Assembly: GCF_009762775.1 (NCBI RefSeq) | Contig: NZ_CP046401.1 | Coordinates: forward strand, 5,778,001-5,842,000 | Length of the DNA: 64,000 nucleotides | Reading direction: 5' to 3' | DNA from: Maribellus comscasis | GTDB lineage: Bacteria; Bacteroidota; Bacteroidia; Bacteroidales; Prolixibacteraceae | Part shown: positions 53,538-61,989 of the stretch, in pieces | How positions within the stretch are numbered: position 1 is the first letter of the stretch | Layout of the letters: every line of letters starts with the position of its first letter | Translations under genes and position numbers: made by a program | The notes under the pieces: generated by a model | The model's input: the letters and a program-made list of their open reading frames with translations, nothing else | The model's database searches: none | Told to the model about the DNA's origin: nothing

Positions 53538-54212
53538 ATGGGAAATATTGTAGTATTATCATTTGTGTATTTAATCGGAATAGGCTTGTTGTTGATTTTT
53601 AATGAGCTGGTTTACCGGAGGCTGAACCCAACAGGGGAAATAACGCGAAAATTTGCACATTTTACCTCGGTGTTGGCCACCGTGCCGTTTCCATATATTT
53701 TCCCGTCGCACTGGTACATTTTGGTGTTGGCTCTTTTGTTCGCGGTCGTACTGTTTGTTACCCGGAATGGAAAACAGCTAAAATCAATTCACGGAGTAAC
53801 ACGAAAGTCGATTGGAAGTTATTTGCTTCCCCTGTCAATTTACATCACTTTTTTGATTTCGAATGTTAGCGATAACAAGTTTATATACATCCTTCCCATG
53901 TTGATTCTGGCCATCAGCGACCCGATGGCAGCTATCCTTGGAATCAACTTAAAAGCATATAACGGAAGAATAAAATGGTTTGGAAGAAAATTAAACAAAA
54001 CATGGCTGGGGTCGGGAGCCTTTCTGGTTTCAAGTTTTGTAATCAGCTTAATTGCATTGTATTTCCATCGCGGGATTTTTGACTTAAAAGCATTTTGGCT
54101 GGCGTTAACCATCGGACTTGTAAGTACTTTGGCAGAATTAATAAGTTGGCGCGGCTCCGATAATTTAAGTATCCCGCTGAGTGTTGTGGCAGTTTTAGTG
54201 TTATTCCTTTAA
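53538..54212 (+). CDS. CTP-dependent dolichol/phytol/diacylglycerol kinase-like membrane protein
   Basis: 224 residues from the ATG at 53538 (the longer reading overlaps the CdsA end). Six to seven hydrophobic segments. The family landmarks are RRLNPTGEITRKFAHFTSVLA near the N-end, KSIHGVTRKSIGSYLLPLSI, and LAISDPMAAILGINLKAYNGRIKWFGRKLNKTWLGSGAFLVSS. This is the SEC59/DGK1/VTE5 group, which uses CTP to phosphorylate a lipid alcohol. Here it could supply the phospholipid precursor for the CdsA-like enzyme. Confidence 0.83.
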   Translation: MGNIVVLSFVYLIGIGLLLIFNELVYRRLNPTGEITRKFAHFTSVLATVPFPYIFPSHWYILVLALLFAVVLFVTRNGKQLKSIHGVTRKSIGSYLLPLSIYITFLISNVSDNKFIYILPMLILAISDPMAAILGINLKAYNGRIKWFGRKLNKTWLGSGAFLVSSFVISLIALYFHRGIFDLKAFWLALTIGLVSTLAELISWRGSDNLSIPLSVVAVLVLFL

Positions 54213-54263
54213 AAAAGAAAATTTTGCAGATAAGAAATTAAACATATTAAAAGAAAACAGAAA

Positions 54264-55370
54264 ATGAAAACAATTGTAGTAAATGGAGCAAACGGTTATG
54301 TTGCCTCAAATTTTATAGCCCGGCTGTTAAAAACGGGCAACAAGGTTGTGGCGCTGGTTCGGCCCGGTTACAAACATACACCGGAAGAAAGAATGAAAAG
54401 TGTGTTGGCTGATATCGGCGAGAGTAAAACACTGAATACCCAAAACCTTTCTGTTTATCCCTACTCCCTGCTTGATAAAGACTTTGCAATGGAAAAGAGA
54501 TCTCTAAAGAAGGTTTTCAGGACAAACGTAGATTACTTTCATTTTGCAGCCAGCTTAAAATACGATGAGAAATCAGTAGACGAAATTTTTTCAACCAATA
54601 TAGAAGGCGTGAGAAATTCAATTGACATATTTTTAAAATATGCTTCAAAAAAGTCACGGTTTTTTTATATCGGAACAGCCTATTCCTGTGGAAAATACAA
54701 TGCTGTTTTTGAAGAGAAATTTTATAAAAATGAACCGATTTCGTCCTTCAGAAATTATTATGAACTTTCAAAAAGGTATGGCGAGAATATTGTTCGCCAA
54801 AGTATCGAAAAAAGTCATTTGAACGGACATGTCATCCGTCTTTCCCAGGTAGTTGGCGATCACAGAACCGGAATAACAAAAACAGATTACGGCATTTTTG
54901 ATTTTTCAAAACGGGTTTACAAATTGGCCAGCCGTTATCCAAACGAGGTGGTTCGGGTGAAAGTGGATCCTGATTCTACGCAGAATTTGATTCCAATCGG
55001 GACCGTGGTAAATTATTTGCTACAGGCAGTTCAGGCAGAAACAGCGCCGCGAATTATGAATCTGGTGGCAAGACGATCCATTAGAAACGAGCAGATCATA
55101 AATACTTTAAACGAAGTTTTGCCGATAACACTCATTCCGCAGCGAAACCTGAACCGGGATTCGATGAATGCATTGGAGCGCCTGATTTCAATTGGGATGT
55201 CGTTTACAGGAAGTTATACCGAAACCAATTTGAAATTCGATACCAGCCGGCGCGACGAAGTAATTCAGCCGGGCAAAGATGATGAATTAAATGATAAAAG
55301 CGTTTATGCCATGCTTGAATATTTTGTAGGAATGCTTTCTGCTCAAAAACGGAAAACAGCAGCAGCCTAA
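54264..55370 (+). CDS. NAD-dependent SDR (extended, thioester-reductase/epimerase-like)
   Basis: 368 residues. N-terminal Rossmann motif VVNGANGYVASNFIARLL (G-x-x-G-x-x-A). The active-site Tyr-x-x-x-Lys is YYELSKRYGENIV, preceded by IGTAYSCG. The longer substrate half resembles the NAD_binding_4/thioester-reductase group rather than sugar epimerases. It sits inside the lipid module (51 bp after the kinase, 41 bp before the CDP-alcohol phosphatidyltransferase). A role in making or modifying the alcohol or fatty chain is plausible; the exact substrate is unknown. Confidence 0.8.
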   Translation: MKTIVVNGANGYVASNFIARLLKTGNKVVALVRPGYKHTPEERMKSVLADIGESKTLNTQNLSVYPYSLLDKDFAMEKRSLKKVFRTNVDYFHFAASLKYDEKSVDEIFSTNIEGVRNSIDIFLKYASKKSRFFYIGTAYSCGKYNAVFEEKFYKNEPISSFRNYYELSKRYGENIVRQSIEKSHLNGHVIRLSQVVGDHRTGITKTDYGIFDFSKRVYKLASRYPNEVVRVKVDPDSTQNLIPIGTVVNYLLQAVQAETAPRIMNLVARRSIRNEQIINTLNEVLPITLIPQRNLNRDSMNALERLISIGMSFTGSYTETNLKFDTSRRDEVIQPGKDDELNDKSVYAMLEYFVGMLSAQKRKTAAA

Positions 55371-55411
55371 AACAAACTTTCAACGTTGATGAATAACTAA
55401 AATTAAAGCAG

Positions 55412-56011
55412 ATGAAACAATTAATAATACGCGGAGAAAATGTTTTAAATCTTCCCAATTTTATAAGTCTGTACCGGCTTTTGGTATTTCCGGTCATATT
55501 TTATATGGCGCTTGCGGGCAGAGAGCAATGGTATGTAATTTTGTTATGTATCAGTTTGGTAAGCGATGTGCTTGACGGAAACATAGCGCGTTTGTTTAAA
55601 TTACAAACCAATTTTGGCGCTGCTCTCGACAACCTCGCGGATATATGTACCTATGCAATGGCTTTGTTGGGTTTGTTTGTTTTTAAATGGGCAGAGCTAG
55701 AACCTCATGCCTGGATATTGTACCTGTTTTTGGGCGTATTTGTTCTAAGTTATATCATTTCTTTTGCGCGGTTTGGAAAGATTCCGGGATTACATTTATA
55801 CTCAGCCGTTTCCGCCGGATATATCCAGAGTATTTTCTTTTTTGTTCTTTTTGTTTTCGGATTTTATCCCTGGATGTATTACCTGGCTGTAGGGTGGGGG
55901 GCGTTGGCTTACACCGAGAAAATTTTTGTCCTGTTGAAACTCGATAATATTAAAATCGGTGTAAAAGGATTGTATTGGTTGTTAAAAAAAGAGAAGGAGC
56001 AAGCACACTAG
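55412..56011 (+). CDS. CDP-alcohol phosphatidyltransferase
   Basis: 199 residues with about five hydrophobic helices. The complete CDP-alcohol phosphatidyltransferase signature is present: SDVLDGNIARLFKLQTNFG followed by AALDNLAD (D-x2-D-G-x2-A-R-x8-G-x3-D-x3-D), with metal-binding Asp residues. It transfers a phosphatidyl (or other) group from a CDP-lipid to an alcohol. PgsA or PssA functions are essential and usually lie elsewhere, so this copy may make a different headgroup. It is followed after 3 bp by a DUF5686 gene. Confidence 0.9.
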   Translation: MKQLIIRGENVLNLPNFISLYRLLVFPVIFYMALAGREQWYVILLCISLVSDVLDGNIARLFKLQTNFGAALDNLADICTYAMALLGLFVFKWAELEPHAWILYLFLGVFVLSYIISFARFGKIPGLHLYSAVSAGYIQSIFFFVLFVFGFYPWMYYLAVGWGALAYTEKIFVLLKLDNIKIGVKGLYWLLKKEKEQAH

Positions 56012-56014
56012 ACT

Positions 56015-58462
56015 ATGTTACATAAAATTACCCTGGTCATTTTGTTGACCATAATATATACCGGGGCTTTTTCTCAGGGGATTACCGGTATCATAAAAGA
56101 TCGGAAAACCCAGGAAGCAATCCCGTATGCAAACATATGGATAAAAAGTACAACGACGGGTACCATGTCGGATGTGGAAGGCCGGTTTAAGATGAAACTG
56201 GAGAAGGATGATACGCTTTGTGTTTCATCGCTTGGATATCAGAAAAGAGAAATCCCTTTTTTGGAAATTACCGAAAACCCTTATACTGTTTTTATGCAGG
56301 AAGAGGTCAGGGAATTAAGTGAAGTAACTGTAAAACCTGAAGTTTCGCGTGCAAAAGTTTTGCTGAAAAAGATTTTGGACAGAAAAAAGGAGAACAGGGA
56401 GCTTATCGAAAATACTTCAGCTTACAACTCCTATGCACGAACAACGGTTTATGTTGCTATTGATTCTACTTCAAATGCAAGCCGCCTTGTTGACAACTTA
56501 AATGAGGTAACTATGAAAATTGACGGACAGGATCTGCTTTTTTCTCCCATTTATTTATCCGAAACAGGGACAAAAGTGGCTGACGGTGTAGACAGTACCG
56601 TTTACATGCGGCGCGATGGGATATTCCCTAAATTAAACCAAACCATCGAAAGTTTAATCCTTTTGAATGTGGTTGTTGATTTGAATTTTTATAAAGACCA
56701 GATTGACATTTTGGGACGGGGCATCACTTCTCCGTTAAGCAATACAGCATCGTTGAGTTACGATTTTTTTCTAAACGACAGTACTTATATTGGCAACCGG
56801 AAATATTTTAGTTTTTCATTTGCCCCTAAAAACAAGTACAACCCGTTGTTTACCGGGCGTTTTACCGTGGAAGACAGCACATTTGCGCTAAGCGATGTGT
56901 ATGCTTATGTACAGGAGGAAGCAAACATCAATTTTGTAAATGGTTTTAAGGCCCGCGTAAATTATTCAAAGTCAGAGGAAGGAAAATGGTTTTACGATGA
57001 CCAGGAAATCAGTTTAAATCTTGCACTCAGGTTAAATAAAGATACCACTTCCAGGTATGGTTCGCAGCGTATCGATGAAATAGACAGCGGAAACTGGTTA
57101 ATTTCAAAAACAACAGAATATTCCACCTCACCCGAAATAAATGAAATAAAACCGCGAAACTGGAAAAATTTGCCGGAGTTTGCAGCATCCAACCATTTGG
57201 AAGAGGATACCTACGCACGGGTTGACAAGCTAAAGGAGAATTCTGTGGTAAAAGGAATTGACGCCATTGGAGGCATGGTTTTAACCAGCTATATTGATGC
57301 AGGGAAAATAGAAATCGGTCCGGTTTTCGATATTTACAGCACCAATGCCATCGAAGGCCAGCGTTTTTCGCTTCCGCTGCGTACAGGAGAAAAAATGTTT
57401 GAACGTTTTACCCTTGGCGGTTTTTTAGGCTACGGAACCAAAAGCAAAGAACTAAAATATGGAGTCAACTTTGGGATTCAGCCTTTACCTACCGACAAGA
57501 TCATAATCCGTGGTAATTATTCTGATGATTATACGCTGGTTTCACAAGATAAATACTTACGCTTTATCAAAAAGAACCCGAATACACGGGGAAACGGGAA
57601 TTTTATCGCAGCCCTCACCAGCCGTGAAAAGAATCCGTATCTGAAGGAGGAGAAAAGTTTTAATCTGGTTTTTGAATACAATGCCAATGAAGACATCAAT
57701 ATGGAGCTAACTTCCTATTTTTTGCACAGCAAAAGTACGCCGGAAGTACATTTTTTTAAAGATAATGCAGAGTATTCCACCTACAATAACTATGGAATTC
57801 TGTTTAATACTCGTTTGGCTTTCGGACAATATTACGACAAATATTATTTTACGCGTGTTTATTATATCGACGAAACCCCGGTTATCAATTTAAGTCTGGA
57901 TTTGGGGCAGGTAAAACTACCGGGTGTTTCCGATGGTCAGGGATTGTATGCGCAGTTTCACGGTTCGGTTGTGGGCAGAGTAAATATGGGGCTTACCTTT
58001 ATGCGTTATATGGTAAACGGCGGATATCTTTTGGGCGATGCCCCTTACGACCTGCTCGACCAGCCGGTTGGTTCAATGTCGCTGGGCTATGCGAAATACC
58101 GTTTTAACCTGTTGCATCATGCGTCGTTTGCCCATAATTTATATACCAACATACATCTTGATTTTAACGGGGGAGGTATTTTGCTTAACCGGATTCCCCT
58201 GATAAAAAAATTGAAGTTACGCGAAATGCTTTCGCTAAAAAGTCACTATGGCACCTTGACCGATTCGTATAAGCCTGTTTTTGATTTACCGGAATATTAT
58301 GTAACCGGTATGAGTAAACCTTATGCGGAAATTGGTTTTGGATTGACAAATATTTTTAAAGTGTTGCGGGTGGAATATGTCCGTCAACTGGGAGGAGCTT
58401 ATGCCAACGCTGATTTTGCCGATAAACATGGAATCTTTTTCAGGGCAGAGATGAGCTTTTAA
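56015..58462 (+). CDS. DUF5686-family outer membrane protein with carboxypeptidase-like regulatory domain
   Basis: 815 residues. The signal peptide is MLHKITLVILLTIIYTGAFSQG. Residues ~22-95 are a carboxypeptidase-like regulatory domain (GITGIIKDRKTQEAIPYANIWIKST, GRFKMKLE). The central part and beta-strand-rich C-terminal half (residues ~450-815) are typical of DUF5686, predicted to be an outer-membrane beta-barrel ending FFRAEMSF. It is the last gene of the lipid module and may deliver or insert the product at the outer membrane. The exact function is unknown. Confidence 0.85.
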   Translation: MLHKITLVILLTIIYTGAFSQGITGIIKDRKTQEAIPYANIWIKSTTTGTMSDVEGRFKMKLEKDDTLCVSSLGYQKREIPFLEITENPYTVFMQEEVRELSEVTVKPEVSRAKVLLKKILDRKKENRELIENTSAYNSYARTTVYVAIDSTSNASRLVDNLNEVTMKIDGQDLLFSPIYLSETGTKVADGVDSTVYMRRDGIFPKLNQTIESLILLNVVVDLNFYKDQIDILGRGITSPLSNTASLSYDFFLNDSTYIGNRKYFSFSFAPKNKYNPLFTGRFTVEDSTFALSDVYAYVQEEANINFVNGFKARVNYSKSEEGKWFYDDQEISLNLALRLNKDTTSRYGSQRIDEIDSGNWLISKTTEYSTSPEINEIKPRNWKNLPEFAASNHLEEDTYARVDKLKENSVVKGIDAIGGMVLTSYIDAGKIEIGPVFDIYSTNAIEGQRFSLPLRTGEKMFERFTLGGFLGYGTKSKELKYGVNFGIQPLPTDKIIIRGNYSDDYTLVSQDKYLRFIKKNPNTRGNGNFIAALTSREKNPYLKEEKSFNLVFEYNANEDINMELTSYFLHSKSTPEVHFFKDNAEYSTYNNYGILFNTRLAFGQYYDKYYFTRVYYIDETPVINLSLDLGQVKLPGVSDGQGLYAQFHGSVVGRVNMGLTFMRYMVNGGYLLGDAPYDLLDQPVGSMSLGYAKYRFNLLHHASFAHNLYTNIHLDFNGGGILLNRIPLIKKLKLREMLSLKSHYGTLTDSYKPVFDLPEYYVTGMSKPYAEIGFGLTNIFKVLRVEYVRQLGGAYANADFADKHGIFFRAEMSF

Positions 58463-58566
58463 CGGGGGATATCCTGTATAAAGCAAGGTTTTTATGCCTG
58501 ACGGGATATTTGGTGCTGGGGGCTGGTTTTAAGTTTTGTACCGTTTGGTTTGCTAAACAAAGAATA

Positions 58567-58982
58567 TTGATGCCGACGGCATCAAATATCTGTAGAAACA
58601 AAAAACAGCCAAATAGCCATTCGACTCCGGCCGGAGTCGAATGATTCTTCTGTTCGCTCTTTTTTCCATACATATGCAATACCTTCGGTATTGTAAGGTC
58701 AGCGAAAAAATGCAGGTTTGTTTTAAGTTGTACATTTGCAGGTATGGCCGATGTACATGACAAAATACAAGTGTTTATAAAAACATTGACCAGTCAGAGG
58801 AATTCGACTCCGGCCGGGAGTCGTGCCATTCTATTTCACCAATTATTTTTATACTCATTCAAATCCGCTGGATTTGTTTTTTTTAATTAAACATGATTTA
58901 CCTGTGAGGAACGGATGCCAGCGGTGCCCTATTTTATAGAAGAAATTATGTGTCGGAAAATTCGACTCTGGCCGGAGTCGAA
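58567..58982. repeat. Alternating array of six hairpin palindromes (REP-like)
   Basis: Small hairpins with 7-9-bp stems lie at 58567-58585 (TTGATGCCG/CGGCATCAA), 58677-58693 (CAATACC/GGTATTG) and 58860-58876 (CAAATCC/GGATTTG). They alternate with larger CGACTCC/GGAGTCG palindromes at 58618-58643 (26 bp perfect), 58805-58823 and 58961-58982. The intervening DNA has no gene. This pattern resembles BIME/REP clusters associated with RAYT transposases, but no RAYT gene is in the window. Confidence 0.7.
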
Positions 58983-58989
58983 CCCTTTC

Positions 58990-60069
58990 CTATGCTGGCT
59001 GATGGGTAAGTTTTGTTTTTTTCCTTTTTGCCAATATCGAAGGCACAAATGAAAACAGAATACCAAGCGTAAATACCAGCAAAAATTGAACGGTTACGTT
59101 TAATCCCATATTGTTAAACAGAATTGCAACACCTGCAATAAATATGGTGGCAATAACCAATATGGATGTCACCTGTAAATGATTGGGAACGAGTTCGAGT
59201 ATTCTGTGATGAATATGGTTTTTGTCGGGCGAGAACGGAGACCGCTTTTGCATCAGTCTTATGGTTATCACGCGCAGAGTATCAATCAAAGGAACAATAA
59301 TAATTGCAAACGACACCGAGGGAGCGCTGTAAATCGAAACCGGGTTTGTTTTTATGATATTAAACTCGTTAAATTTTATAGCCAGAGTGGACACAACAAG
59401 TCCAATGATGAGTGAGCCTGTATCTCCCATAAAAAGCTTATTCCGGTGGCCAAAAACATTATAAAGAAAAAAGGCTGCCAGGCTTCCCATCAAGGCAAAC
59501 GACATGATTGAAAATTGAATCTCCGAGGCAAGAAAAAACCACATTCCCAGAAATGCAGAAGCAACTATGGCAAGACCGGATGCCAAACCATCTATTCCGT
59601 CTATAAGGTTAAATGCATTGATAACGGCAATCATGATAAACAGCGTGAGAAATAAACTTACAAAATAATGAATATCATAAATTCCGAAAACTCCGTGCAA
59701 ATTTGTTAAACGCACATTCCCAAGTGTTATTAGTATAATCCCCGCAAAAAGCTGTACAACAAATTTCTTTCTTGCTGAGATAACCATAAGGTCGTCTTTT
59801 AAACCAATAAAAAACATTAAAATAACCGCTGCAATAATATATTTCAGGGAATCAAAAGTATATCCATCGGTTGCGATTATCGTACTCAGAATAAATCCAA
59901 AAAAGATGGCTACACCTCCAAGTGAGGGGATAGAGCCTTTGTGTATTTTTCTCTCTTCAAAAGGTTCAAAAAGATTTTTTTGTCTTGCTACGCGTAAAAT
60001 AGGAGGTACGGCAATCATTACCAATGTAAAACCTATTATTGCTGCTCCAATGATTAGTAATATTTCCAT
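58990..60069 (-). CDS. WecA/TagO-like UDP-GlcNAc:undecaprenyl-phosphate transferase (MraY superfamily)
   Basis: 359 residues with about ten transmembrane helices. Family signatures in order: IHKGSIPSLGGVAIFFGF, FIGLKDDLMVIS (Asp-rich loop), AFNLIDGIDGLASGLAI, FMGDTGSLIIGLVVSTLAIK and SPFSPDKNHIHHRILELV with the HxHH motif. It attaches a sugar phosphate (usually GlcNAc-1-P) to undecaprenyl phosphate to begin O-antigen, teichoic or exopolysaccharide repeat synthesis. No glycan cluster is adjacent, so it is an isolated priming enzyme here. Confidence 0.9.
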   Translation of the reverse strand: MEILLIIGAAIIGFTLVMIAVPPILRVARQKNLFEPFEERKIHKGSIPSLGGVAIFFGFILSTIIATDGYTFDSLKYIIAAVILMFFIGLKDDLMVISARKKFVVQLFAGIILITLGNVRLTNLHGVFGIYDIHYFVSLFLTLFIMIAVINAFNLIDGIDGLASGLAIVASAFLGMWFFLASEIQFSIMSFALMGSLAAFFLYNVFGHRNKLFMGDTGSLIIGLVVSTLAIKFNEFNIIKTNPVSIYSAPSVSFAIIIVPLIDTLRVITIRLMQKRSPFSPDKNHIHHRILELVPNHLQVTSILVIATIFIAGVAILFNNMGLNVTVQFLLVFTLGILFSFVPSILAKRKKTKLTHQPA

Positions 60070-61101
60070 AATATGCGGGTTAAACTTTATTTCATATTAT
60101 TTTACGTCCATCTCGTTTTTCAAATATAATAACTTTAAACTCTGCACAAAAAAACGGTTTTTTAAGCCCTTACATAAATATCTTTTATGCTTGTTTTTCT
60201 CCCGGTCATAAATAAAAGACTATTAAGTATTTTACGGTTGTTTTAAAAAATAAAATGACTTGGAACCGTTCGAGTGTCAAAAAAGAATTAATAATTTGTT
60301 AATGTTTCCTGGTTAAAATATTTAATTTGTCAATAAAAATTACGTTAAGCGTACATTTTATTCGAAACAAAAGTAAAACTTTGCTGTTAATTATCATCAA
60401 AAAAAAGAATAATTTTTTATTAATACCGGACAAATGTAAATAATATATTGACTCGGAAATCAGAGAAATATAAATTAGTCTGTTGTTTTATGTTGGTATG
60501 ATTCAGGTGCAGAGATATATACAGAAACAAATAAACGGGTAATTTTTATCCTTTTTGCAATTGCTTTGTTGTGATATTCCCACTTAACAATAAATTAGCA
60601 TTTGCTATTGGATACTTGTCTGTGTTCGGAGATAGCGGCAGATTAAAATAAGCAGGCGAAATGGTTCATTTTAGTTCAACCTACAGCCGGTAAAAAAACT
60701 AAGTCTGATCTTTTGTTGATTTAATCAGATAATTTGACAAAAATGAGCATAAAAATTACTTTTTTTTATGACAGTTTTGTTGAATAGTGATATTTTTACC
60801 GCGGCTGACGGAAAAGCATTAGAGAATAATTTAATTACATTTTCGGAACAAGATTATCAGGTATTTACGTGTTGGTAAAAGTATACTGTAAAAGACTAAA
60901 ATCAAACCCTGATTTCGTTGAATCTAACGATTACGGCGAGTCTCCGGGGAATTGGAAAAAGGAGGAAAAGTCGGCTACAGTTTAATTTTATCATCGGTAA
61001 GGAGTATGTTATTTGCTTTTTAAAATAATTAGAGGGAACTGCCGTTTAATAAAAAAATAGTTTTGAGTCTGAAATGTATGGAGTTGGGAGGTAGTATTTA
61101 G
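60070..61101. other. One-kilobase intergenic region
   Basis: AT-rich, no ORF longer than a few codons and no tRNA or riboswitch shape I can support. It must contain the promoter of the divergent WecA-like gene at the left edge and of the beta-barrel gene at the right. Confidence 0.5.
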
Positions 61102-61917
61102 ATGAAGTATCGGTTAACTATTTATTTGCTGTTAAGTTTGGTGTTAAATGGCCGGGCACAAAGCGACCCTGTCTCGGATATCAGGATTACCGGTGAATTT
61201 GTTGTTTCTCAAATGATGACCGAGTTTCAAAAGGGGTTTGCCGGTTCTGTTAACGAGTTTGACAATCAGCCCGGAATTGGGTTCGGACTTGAAATCTCCA
61301 AACAATTTACAAAAAACTGGGAAGTGGGTGCCGGGTTCACTTTATCCACCTTAAACGGAGAAGCTACTTCTCCCGAATTTTCTGCTACCGGTTTTCATAG
61401 TTCTATGATGGAACCTTTTGCCGAACCTGTGGTGTATAAAAGTCAGTTGTTTTCGCCAAAGATTTATGTTCAGTATAATTTTGTGTTAAGGAGTCATTAT
61501 AACATTACAAATCCTTTTATCAGGGCCGGAGTCGGGTATGTGCCCTACCGTTCTCAGTTACGTTACAGGGACAACTGGCATTCCGGAGTAATTTTTGGAA
61601 AAGGAGTAGAGGAGTATGAAAACAATAAAATGTCAACTGCTGTATACACAATAACGCCCGGCATACGGACCAAAATCTCAAAACACGTAGAATTACTGGC
61701 AGCAGTTAATCTGAACATCGTAAACTACGACTTTCTTGATGTTGTACATAATTACAGTGCGGAAGGAGAACGTTTGCAAATGATTGGGGTATACGCCGAT
61801 TTTATGATTGGAGTGAGTTTTTTATTGAATGATTCAGGGCGCTTTGATAAAATAACCCAAAAAAAGCACAGAAAAGGGAAAATCAGGGATTTTTTACCTT
61901 TTTATAAACAAAGATAA
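61102..61917 (+). CDS. Outer membrane beta-barrel protein
   Basis: 271 residues. Signal peptide MKYRLTIYLLLSLVLNGRAQ. The body alternates hydrophobic and polar residues in amphipathic strands (GIGFGLEISKQFTKNWEVGAGFTLS; IRAGVGYVPYRSQLRYRD; VEEYENNKMSTAVYTITPG), typical of a small eight- to ten-strand barrel (OmpX/OmpA-like). The last ~25 residues are basic (KITQKKHRKGKIRDF), which is unusual for a barrel end. The ligand or function is unknown. It stands alone between two non-coding regions. Confidence 0.75.
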   Translation: MKYRLTIYLLLSLVLNGRAQSDPVSDIRITGEFVVSQMMTEFQKGFAGSVNEFDNQPGIGFGLEISKQFTKNWEVGAGFTLSTLNGEATSPEFSATGFHSSMMEPFAEPVVYKSQLFSPKIYVQYNFVLRSHYNITNPFIRAGVGYVPYRSQLRYRDNWHSGVIFGKGVEEYENNKMSTAVYTITPGIRTKISKHVELLAAVNLNIVNYDFLDVVHNYSAEGERLQMIGVYADFMIGVSFLLNDSGRFDKITQKKHRKGKIRDFLPFYKQR

Positions 61918-61954
61918 CGAGCTTTTATTTCCCGAAGTTTTGCTTGGTCTGATA

Positions 61955-61980
61955 AAGGTTATTTCAACCTTATACTTTTT
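61955..61980 (+). terminator. Possible terminator after the beta-barrel gene
   Basis: AAGGTT-ATTTC-AACCTT is a 6-bp stem, with a T-run (CTTTTT) from 61975. It lies 38 bp after the stop codon. Confidence 0.35.
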
Positions 61981-61989
61981 AACCGTGTG

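Noticed and set aside
60070..61101. RNA gene or riboswitch in the 1-kb gap
   Set aside because: I found no tRNA shape, conserved riboswitch core or strong hairpin there.
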